DNA of 5,634 bases from Bacillota bacterium (GTDB lineage: Bacteria; Bacillota; Peptococcia; Peptococcales; Peptococcaceae): the NCBI GenBank assembly GCA_023443145.1, contig JAEZVS010000111.1, positions 1 through 5,634 on the forward strand, written 5' to 3'. Position 1 is the stretch's first letter, and each line of letters starts with the position of its first letter. The notes beneath the pieces were generated by a model. The model searched no databases. It was not told where the DNA came from and saw nothing but the letters and a program-made list of their open reading frames with translations. Shown here in pieces: positions 1-5,634 of this stretch. A program made the position numbers and the translations under genes.

Positions 1-1998
1 GGCATCTTCATTGCTTTTTGATTTCTTTTTAGCGGATATTTCTACATGGGGCGTTTGAATATGTTGATTGTTCAAGTCATGTACAGAATTGACCGGTAAT
101 TCGTCTATAAATCGAGAGGGCTCATAATAGGTGGTTTGTCCATAAAGACTGCGCCGTTCCGCATGAATCATGTATAGTTTCTCTTCAGCGCGTGTAATCC
201 CTACATAACATAGTCGGCGCTCTTCTTCTAATTCAAAATCATCGGTCATACTTCGAATATGTGGAAAAATATTTTCATCCATTCCCACCAAAAAAACCAC
301 TTTAAATTCTAGACCTTTCGCACTGTGTAAGGTCATTATCGAAACGGTATTTTTGGCGGTATTTTCCTGATCCAGATCGGTATATAAGGCAATGTCTGAT
401 AAAAACTCTTGCAGCATCGCAGTTGAAAGCGTGGACTCAGCTTCATGATCCAGTATAATGCCTCGTAATTCTTCAATATTTTCAATTCGCGTTTCGTCTT
501 CCACGTCGTCTGAAGTGTTTAACATTTCCATATATCCGCTTTCATAAATCAAATGGTCAAAGAGAGCGCTCAATCCTTCTGCTTGATAACAGTTCTTTGC
601 ATTTTCTATAAGTCCATAAAATCCTAAAAGAGATTCTGCCAGGCTTTTCGATCGAATATAACTTGGTGCTTGATTGAGGGCTGCCACATAAGAAATGTTA
701 TTTTTTTCAGCATATTCTTCGATTTTTTGCCAAGTACCCTCTCCTACCCCTCTTTTTGGCACAGCAATTGCTCTTTTAAGAGCGATTCCGTCAAAAGGAT
801 TGCTCACAATATTTAAATAAGCCAAAACGTCTTTAATTTCTTTGCGCTGATAAAACTTTATTCCGCCGTATACCTGATAAGGAATTTGGTGGCGTATCAT
901 CATTTCTTCGATGCTACGAAACTGTGTGGTTGTGCGGCACAACACAGCCATATCGCGGTGGTCACATCCGGCGCTATATAGATTGGTGATTTGACGCACG
1001 ACAAAAAAACTTTCATCAGCAGCATCGGACGCTTTGTAATAAGATATGCGCTCACCACCTTTTTTGTTCGTATAAAGCTTTTTTGAAGAGCGTCCCTCGT
1101 TGTTTTGAATAATGGCATTAGCAGCATCTAAAATATGAGAAGTAGATCGATAATTCTCTTCCAGTTTAACCGCATGTACGTGGGGATATTGTTTTTCGAA
1201 ATCTAAAATATGGCGAATGTCTGCACCGCGCCATCCATATATTGATTGATCGTCATCACCCACCACACAAATATTTTGATGGCTGGAAGCTAATAGTCGT
1301 ATCAATTCGTTCTGGGCAAAGTTGGTGTCTTGATACTCATCAACGTGGATGTATTGAAACCGTTCTTGATACTTCTTTAAAATCTCCGGATTCTCTCTAA
1401 ACAAAAAAACTGTTTCTGCAATAATGTCGTCAAAATCCATAGCGTTGTTATCGCGTAAAATTTTTTGATATATTTGATAGGCTCTCATATAGAGTGCTTC
1501 TTGCTCATCATGCGCATCTTCTAAAGACAGATTTTCCGGTTTCACTAAGGCGTTTTTATAATGAGAGACAGCTGTGAGATAGTGGCGTACTTTTTGATCT
1601 TTGCCTAGAGTGACTTTCAACTCACGCAAAGCACGCTTCATCACCGTCTGTTGATCACCATCATCATAAATAACAAAATTATTTTCGTAAGACTTTAGTG
1701 CGTTTGATTCCATTCGCAATATTAGCAAGCAACTTGAGTGAAAGGTTTTAGCCCACAAATGTTCTGCTTGAAACCCGATGAGCGCTTCTATGCGTTCTTT
1801 CATTTCACGAGCCGCTTTATTGGTAAACGTGATTGCCAAAATATGATGGGGTGCAATGCCACATACATTGACCAAATAAGCAATACGCCAGGTAAGGGTT
1901 TTGGTTTTTCCGCTGCCGGCACCGGCCAATATTAAAAGAGGTCCTTTTGTTGTAGTTACTGCTTCTCGCTGAGCACAATTCAACTCATTTAAATTCAA
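1..1998 (-). CDS. pcrA: ATP-dependent DNA helicase PcrA (UvrD/Rep family), C-terminus cut by window edge
   Basis: PcrA is a cytoplasmic 3'-5' superfamily 1A helicase that unwinds DNA in nucleotide excision repair and rolling-circle replication and strips RecA and stalled RNA polymerase. The frame is open from the start to the left edge, giving 666 residues of an expected 720-750. Numbered from the TTG at 1998, the motifs are: Q-motif Gln10; Walker A AGAGSGKT 25-32; motif Ia AITFTNKAAREM 55-66; motif II VDEYQDTN 219-226; motif III GDDDQSIYGWRGAD 247-260; motif IV LEENYRST 279-286; motif V TLHSAKGLEF 556-565; motif VI VGITRA 599-604 with its arginine. VPKRGVG marks the 2B region. No catalytic residue is missing. 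What is lost is the variable C-terminal tail that contacts partners such as RNA polymerase. I chose TTG at 1998 because AAGGA lies 6 nt upstream. An in-frame ATG at 2022 adds 8 residues but lacks a Shine-Dalgarno. Residue-by-residue resemblance to Bacillus subtilis PcrA favours this name over Rep or UvrD. Confidence 0.95.
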   Translation of the reverse strand, partial: MNLNELNCAQREAVTTTKGPLLILAGAGSGKTKTLTWRIAYLVNVCGIAPHHILAITFTNKAAREMKERIEALIGFQAEHLWAKTFHSSCLLILRMESNALKSYENNFVIYDDGDQQTVMKRALRELKVTLGKDQKVRHYLTAVSHYKNALVKPENLSLEDAHDEQEALYMRAYQIYQKILRDNNAMDFDDIIAETVFLFRENPEILKKYQERFQYIHVDEYQDTNFAQNELIRLLASSHQNICVVGDDDQSIYGWRGADIRHILDFEKQYPHVHAVKLEENYRSTSHILDAANAIIQNNEGRSSKKLYTNKKGGERISYYKASDAADESFFVVRQITNLYSAGCDHRDMAVLCRTTTQFRSIEEMMIRHQIPYQVYGGIKFYQRKEIKDVLAYLNIVSNPFDGIALKRAIAVPKRGVGEGTWQKIEEYAEKNNISYVAALNQAPSYIRSKSLAESLLGFYGLIENAKNCYQAEGLSALFDHLIYESGYMEMLNTSDDVEDETRIENIEELRGIILDHEAESTLSTAMLQEFLSDIALYTDLDQENTAKNTVSIMTLHSAKGLEFKVVFLVGMDENIFPHIRSMTDDFELEEERRLCYVGITRAEEKLYMIHAERRSLYGQTTYYEPSRFIDELPVNSVHDLNNQHIQTPHVEISAKKKSKSNEDA

Positions 1999-2009
1999 AT
2001 TTGATCCTT
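1996..2009 (-). promoter_or_regulatory. Ribosome binding site and TTG start of pcrA
   Basis: On the minus strand AAGGA occupies 2009-2005, followed by a 6-nt spacer and TTG at 1998-1996. This is near-ideal Shine-Dalgarno geometry. The upstream in-frame ATG at 2022-2020 is preceded by a pyrimidine-containing stretch with no AGGAGG-like core. Known PcrA proteins vary in the few residues before the Leu-Asn-x-x-Gln start of the Q-motif, so homology alone does not decide between the two starts. Confidence 0.6.
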
Positions 2010-2051
2010 CTTTCAGTGTCATGAGACGTCAGTCATATGATTCTAAATTTT

Positions 2052-2060
2052 ATTTTATCA
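2052..2060 (-). promoter_or_regulatory. Candidate extended -10 promoter for pcrA
   Basis: Minus-strand TGATAAAAT fits the extended -10 form TGn-TATAAT, with five of six matches in the hexamer. It lies downstream of the terminator of the preceding gene and about 45-55 nt upstream of the TTG start of pcrA. The -35 region 17-18 nt upstream is poor: TTTCCC-like, with about three matches to TTGACA. A sigma-A promoter relying on the TG element is therefore the best reading. This is inferred from sequence alone, and AT-rich DNA gives chance matches. Confidence 0.4.
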
Positions 2061-2108
2061 TGAAATAGAACGTGAGGGAAATGCGTTTTCGACATTGCGG
2101 AGTAAAGT

Positions 2109-2147
2109 AAAAAGTTCACCAACACATCGACTGTATTGGTGAACTTG
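2109..2147 (-). terminator. Rho-independent terminator of the activase operon
   Basis: AAGTTCACCAA at 2112-2122 and TTGGTGAACTT at 2136-2146 form a perfect 11-bp stem. After a C/A mismatch, ACA/TGT adds three more pairs closing a 5-nt loop at 2127-2131. Read on the minus strand, the hairpin runs into five T (2113-2109, the first two of them in the stem) and a further T-rich stretch. It starts 11 nt after the TAA of the gene ending at 2158, so it terminates that gene and the one before it. It also separates them from pcrA. Confidence 0.85.
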
Positions 2148-2157
2148 TATATGCTTT

Positions 2158-3423
2158 TTATGTGGTGGAAAGACTTTTTTGAGCTGTGGTCAACATGAGT
2201 TTTAATCGATTTTCTTGATTGACTTTTGTAGCACTGGCATCATAGTCGATGGCGATAATATTGGCTTCCGGATGCAACTCTTTAATTTTACGTATCATAC
2301 CGCGTCCAACAATGTGGTTGGGCAGGCATCCAAATGGTTGCGTACATACAATATTATGTACACCCGCATGAATCAATTCAAGCATTTCCCCGGTGAGAAG
2401 CCAACCTTCTCCCATTTTAGTACCTGTGTGGACCACTGTTTTAGCTAATTTCTTTGTCGCTAAAAATGGATTGGGCGCAACAAAATTGGGCCATTCCTGA
2501 TAAGCACGAATAATCTTATTTTGCAATCGAATGATACGACGGAACAAAATCTCCGATAATACGCGTTTTACGAAACCGGTACCATATAGTCTGTTGTCTT
2601 CAATACCAGAGTCGATGGTGTAAAGCACAAAATCCATTAGCCCCGGTACGACGACTTCTGCTCCTTCTTCGTGTAAAAACCTTTCCAAATTGTTGTTTCC
2701 AAGTGGTGCAAATTTCACATAAATTTCACCCACAACACCCACCTTTACCTTCGGTACGCGAAACAAAGACAGTGCATCAAATCGTTTTAAAATTTGTTTC
2801 ACTTCAGAAATAACGTCGCTGTCTCTAAATTTATTTGTATTTAGAAAACGTGATGTCAAATCATTTGCGATGTCATCTACAAGAGCAGCGCTGGCGCCCT
2901 TTTCAATTTCATAGGGCAACGTCTGATTATATAAGTTCATAATGAGATCGCCTAATAGTACCGCTACGATCAAGCGCTCAATCATCTGTTTATTGATAAC
3001 GAAACCGGGATTTTCTTCCATGCCCAATAGATTAAACGAAAGGACTGGAATATGTGATAATTTGGCATGAATCAGAGCTTTTCTTAGTAAGCTGATGTAA
3101 TTGGAAGCACGGCAACCGCCTCCTGTTTGCATAAGTAAAAGGGCCACTTTATCGGTGTCGTATTTTCCTGAAAGCAGCGCATCCAAAAGTTGACCGATGG
3201 TGAGTTGAGCCGGAAAACACACATCATTATGAGTATAACGAAGACCAGCTTCAATTATGCGCGGTGATTGATTGCTTAACACTTCTATCTTATATCCTTC
3301 AGAAGCAAACACTTTCTGGAATAATTTGAAGTGAATGGGAAGCATCATGGGCACCAAAATAGTATGCGTATGTTTCATCTCAACAGTAAATTTAATGCGT
3401 TCAGGCGAGGATGGTAGACTCAT
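2158..3423 (-). CDS. C-terminal module of acyl-CoA dehydratase activase-related protein (COG3581-like)
   Basis: This 421-residue protein matches the last third of the large fused 2-hydroxyacyl-CoA-dehydratase-activase-related proteins of anaerobes. Recognisable family blocks are: KFTVEMKHTHTILVP 11-25; NDVCFPAQLTIGQL 66-79 with Cys69; QTGGGCRASNYI 99-110 with Cys104; GEIYVKFAPLGNNNLERFL 232-250; CTQPFGCLPNHI 360-371 with Cys360 and Cys366; and the C-terminal YDASATKVNQENRLKLML 394-411. No signal peptide or transmembrane helix is evident, so it is probably cytoplasmic. The four cysteines sit in conserved motifs and may bind an iron-sulfur cluster, by analogy with dehydratase and double-cubane proteins; this is inference. 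The gene begins inside the end of the ATPase gene (23-nt overlap, different frame), which points to translational coupling and a shared complex. In related genomes this region is usually fused to the upstream protein. The substrate is unknown. The family assignment is firm; the biochemical role is not. Confidence 0.88.
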   Translation of the reverse strand: MSLPSSPERIKFTVEMKHTHTILVPMMLPIHFKLFQKVFASEGYKIEVLSNQSPRIIEAGLRYTHNDVCFPAQLTIGQLLDALLSGKYDTDKVALLLMQTGGGCRASNYISLLRKALIHAKLSHIPVLSFNLLGMEENPGFVINKQMIERLIVAVLLGDLIMNLYNQTLPYEIEKGASAALVDDIANDLTSRFLNTNKFRDSDVISEVKQILKRFDALSLFRVPKVKVGVVGEIYVKFAPLGNNNLERFLHEEGAEVVVPGLMDFVLYTIDSGIEDNRLYGTGFVKRVLSEILFRRIIRLQNKIIRAYQEWPNFVAPNPFLATKKLAKTVVHTGTKMGEGWLLTGEMLELIHAGVHNIVCTQPFGCLPNHIVGRGMIRKIKELHPEANIIAIDYDASATKVNQENRLKLMLTTAQKSLSTT

Positions 3424-5634
3424 CGCTGGTTACGGCCTCCCTTCTTTTGGCTAATTTTTTCTGTTCAATTGTAGCAAATAGGCTTCTTAAACGAATGCGT
3501 ACAGCTCCAAGATTATTGATCTCGTCAATCTTAATTTGCGTATAGATATCACCATGTTCTTCTAAAAGTGCGCATACTTCATCTGTGGTGATGGCATCTA
3601 ATCCACATCCGAAGCTCACCAACTGTATAAAATGCATGTCTTCAGTATCTCTTACAATTTTTGCAGCATTATATAAGCGTGCATGATATGTCCACTGGTT
3701 TAACACGCCTGTATTAATATCTTCAGAAATCTGGGGTAAAGCATCTTCAGTTATAATCACTGCGCCGAAACTTTCTATCAACTGGTCAATACCGTGGTTA
3801 ATCTCGGGATCTATATGATAAGGACGTCCAGATAACACAACGATGGGTTTTTGATGATCTCGTGCATAAGTGATGGCTTCACGCCCAAAGTTAGCGACTT
3901 CTTTACGATAATCATCCATGGCAGCATAAGCCGCCTCTACTGCCTTATAAACATCATTTTTAGAGAGACCGAAGATTTTTTTCATATCTTTGGCAATCGT
4001 TTTTCTAAAATGCTTTTTGTTATGCACACCGTAAAAGGGAAATAAAAAGCGTGTCTTACTTAATCGCTTCATATTTGCATCCAGTACTTGAGGATAATAG
4101 GCCACCACGGGACAATTGTAATGGTTATCGCTGATATGTTCATCAAAATTATAAGTAAGACAAGGGTAAAATATAGCGTCCACTTGGCGCTCTACCAAAT
4201 ATTCCATATGCCCGTGCATCAGTTTTGCGGGATAACATACCGTGTCTGACGGCACCGAATATTGACCTTTCAGATACAAATTTTTTGATCCAAAAGGTGA
4301 CAATACAACATTAAATTGAAGGCTACGCCAAAAGGCATTCCAAAAGGGATACATTTCATATATATTTAGCCCTAAAGGTATGCCAATGGTACCGCGCGCA
4401 TCTTTTAACTTTGATTGGTTGCGAATTGAGGCCAACATTTTTCTTTTTTGATCGTATTGATTCGGTAAGTGCTCGATATGTGTTTGCTTCTGAACAGGCC
4501 GTTCACAGCGATTGCCTGCAATGATTTCTCTCTCATTCATAAATCGACTCACTGTGAGCTGACAGTGGTTGCCGCATAGTTGACAAATTCGTGTGTCATT
4601 ATCTTGGGTGAAATTTTCTAGCGCATGCCTGTCAATAATGCTGGAGTGATTACGCCCCTGCATGGCAGCAAAAATAGCACATCCATATGCGCCCATAAGC
4701 CCGGCAATAGAAGGCCGCACCACATGCACGCCAATCTCTTTTTCAAATGCGCGCAAAATTGCGTCATTATAAAATGTCCCGCCTTGAACCACAATATGAT
4801 TGCCTAGTTCTTCAGGATTGCTGATGCGAATCACTTTGTACAAAGCATTTTTTACCACAGACATTGAAAGACCGGCAGAAATGTCGGCCACCTCAGCCCC
4901 TTCTTTTTGGGCTTGCTTTACTGATGAATTCATGAATACCGTACAACGAGAACCAAGTTCAACAGGGTGTTTGGCAAAAAGTCCCAGCCTAGCAAAATCA
5001 GCAACATGATAGCCCAAAGCCGTTGCGAAAGTAGATATAAAAGATCCGCAACCGGACGAGCAAGCCTCATTAAGAAAAATAGTATCAATGAAGCCGTTAC
5101 GTATTTTAAAGCATTTCATATCCTGTCCGCCGATATCAATAATAAAATCGACATCGGGCATAAACTGCTGGGCGGCAGTTAAATGAGCCATTGTTTCCAC
5201 CAAACCAAAGTCAATTTGAAAAGCCGTCCGTATAAGTTCCTCTCCATAACCGGTTACGGCTGCGCCGTGAATATGCACGGTCGGATTGGTTTTATAAATA
5301 TCCAACAAAGTTTCCCGAATCAACTGCACCGGATCTCCATTTGAGTCTTGATACATTTGATAAAGCAATTCGCCATTTTGACCAATAACAACCAACTTAA
5401 CAGTTGTAGATCCTGCGTCAATACCAATATATACAGGATATTCATAATGTTCAAGATCACTTGTTTCTAATTTTGCACGTTCGTGTCGGTTCTTAAAATC
5501 CTCATATTCATCTGAATTCTTAAATAACGGTTCAGCGCCGCTACTAAAACTGACTTTCTGGGGTGGTTGATTTATTAGAGACAAAATCGTTTGAAAATCA
5601 TATGTTGTCTCACTTTGACTGTATAGAGCCGATC
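3401..5634 (-). CDS. Acyl-CoA dehydratase activase-related ATPase, BcrAD/BadFG (HgdC-like) plus DUF2229 modules; 5' end cut by window edge
   Basis: This is an ATP-driven electron-transfer ATPase of the 2-hydroxyglutaryl-CoA dehydratase activator type. Numbered from the TTG at 5584, residues 52-308 form the ASKHA domain: GIDAGSTTVK 54-63 and IDIGGQD 149-155 (phosphate loops), and VQGGTFYND 266-274. Cys175 and Cys214 have the same 39-residue spacing as the two cluster cysteines of HgdC (Cys127 and Cys166), so a dimer-bridging [4Fe-4S] cluster is likely. A four-cysteine motif follows (Cys334, 337, 341, 360). From about 398 comes the DUF2229-type region, with SDTVCYPAKLMHGHM 446-460, FYPCLTYNF 472-480, LSGRPYHIDPEINHGID 584-600 and SFGCGLDA 657-664. 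The frame stays open to the right edge, adding 16 residues before the TTG, and that TTG has no Shine-Dalgarno. I infer the real start, and probably a first ASKHA domain, lie outside: residues 17-50 resemble the inter-domain linker of the two-domain proteins. The gene overlaps the next one and shares its operon. Its substrate is unknown. Confidence 0.9.
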   Translation of the reverse strand, partial: SALYSQSETTYDFQTILSLINQPPQKVSFSSGAEPLFKNSDEYEDFKNRHERAKLETSDLEHYEYPVYIGIDAGSTTVKLVVIGQNGELLYQMYQDSNGDPVQLIRETLLDIYKTNPTVHIHGAAVTGYGEELIRTAFQIDFGLVETMAHLTAAQQFMPDVDFIIDIGGQDMKCFKIRNGFIDTIFLNEACSSGCGSFISTFATALGYHVADFARLGLFAKHPVELGSRCTVFMNSSVKQAQKEGAEVADISAGLSMSVVKNALYKVIRISNPEELGNHIVVQGGTFYNDAILRAFEKEIGVHVVRPSIAGLMGAYGCAIFAAMQGRNHSSIIDRHALENFTQDNDTRICQLCGNHCQLTVSRFMNEREIIAGNRCERPVQKQTHIEHLPNQYDQKRKMLASIRNQSKLKDARGTIGIPLGLNIYEMYPFWNAFWRSLQFNVVLSPFGSKNLYLKGQYSVPSDTVCYPAKLMHGHMEYLVERQVDAIFYPCLTYNFDEHISDNHYNCPVVAYYPQVLDANMKRLSKTRFLFPFYGVHNKKHFRKTIAKDMKKIFGLSKNDVYKAVEAAYAAMDDYRKEVANFGREAITYARDHQKPIVVLSGRPYHIDPEINHGIDQLIESFGAVIITEDALPQISEDINTGVLNQWTYHARLYNAAKIVRDTEDMHFIQLVSFGCGLDAITTDEVCALLEEHGDIYTQIKIDEINNLGAVRIRLRSLFATIEQKKLAKRREAVTSDESTILA
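3436..3443 (-). promoter_or_regulatory. Shine-Dalgarno inside the upstream gene, serving the overlapping gene
   Basis: Minus-strand AAGGGAGG at 3443-3436 lies within the last codons of the upstream activase gene. The GGAGG core is 12 nt before the ATG at 3423, somewhat longer than the usual 5-9. A TAA in the downstream gene's own frame (3432-3430) lies three codons before that ATG. The second protein must therefore start here or be entered by a frameshift inside the short overlap. Internal initiation, helped by terminating ribosomes, is the simplest reading. Confidence 0.6.

Noticed and set aside
900..1127. 75-codon open frame on the minus strand
   Set aside because: It lies wholly inside pcrA in another frame and has no resemblance to a known family. 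The pcrA frame here contains conserved helicase sequence such as GGIKFYQRKEIKDVLAYL.
1738..1935. 65-codon plus-strand open frame
   Set aside because: It is antisense to the Walker A and motif Ia part of pcrA. It has no Shine-Dalgarno or recognisable product.
2019..2036. Five-codon leader peptide (Met-Thr-Asp-Val-Ser) before pcrA
   Set aside because: It has no Shine-Dalgarno, no attenuation hairpin after it, and no run of regulatory codons. A frame this short is expected by chance.
2112..2159. Terminator acting on the plus strand, because TTTTT follows at 2155-2159
   Set aside because: No plus-strand gene exists upstream, and that T run is 8 nt from the stem. The minus-strand T run abuts the stem directly and follows a real stop codon.
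3401..3450. The split as a pseudogene or degraded gene
   Set aside because: Both frames are long and intact and keep every family motif I recognise, and the second has a ribosome binding site. An assembly frameshift remains possible but is not the simplest reading.
4625..5182. Three short plus-strand open frames (4625-4807, 4800-5009, 4967-5182), plus those at 2215-2448 and 3851-4045
   Set aside because: All are antisense to well-conserved activase-family coding sequence and encode nothing recognisable. They are shadows of the real genes.
4660..5440. ASKHA domain as a sugar kinase or Hsp70
   Set aside because: The phosphate loops are shared by the whole fold. The paired cysteines at 39-residue spacing and the RCTVFMNS motif are specific to the BcrAD/BadFG/HgdC activases.

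Overview
The window carries three genes, all on the minus strand, so transcription runs from right to left. Base composition is moderately AT-rich. The helicase reads most like PcrA of the Bacillota. The large right-hand genes belong to a family I know mainly from strictly anaerobic bacteria, especially Clostridia and their relatives. I therefore infer an anaerobic, low-to-mid GC Bacillota genome, but cannot name a genus.

Right part (5634 to 2158): two overlapping genes that together make up most of the large 'acyl-CoA dehydratase activase-related' protein, which in many anaerobes is a single chain of about 1400 residues. The upstream gene (5634 to 3401) is cut by the right edge. It encodes an ASKHA-fold (BcrAD/BadFG, HgdC-like) ATPase module, then a four-cysteine motif, then a DUF2229-type module. 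The downstream gene (3423 to 2158) encodes the C-terminal module. It starts inside the end of the upstream gene, with a 23-nt overlap in a different frame. The two products very likely form one ATP-dependent, iron-sulfur-based redox complex. Its substrate is not known to me. The terminator at 2109-2147 ends this transcription unit.

Gap (2157 to about 1999): a rho-independent terminator, then an AT-rich stretch with an extended -10 promoter candidate, then a ribosome binding site for the helicase gene. I see no RNA gene in it.

Left part (1998 to 1): pcrA, a UvrD/Rep-family superfamily 1A DNA helicase. All helicase motifs are present; only the C-terminal tail is cut by the left edge.

The two parts look functionally unrelated: a housekeeping repair helicase beside an anaerobic redox-enzyme locus. 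I found no mobile element, CRISPR array, tRNA or rRNA. No clearly new system is visible. The most notable points are the clean split of the activase megaprotein and its dense set of conserved cysteines.
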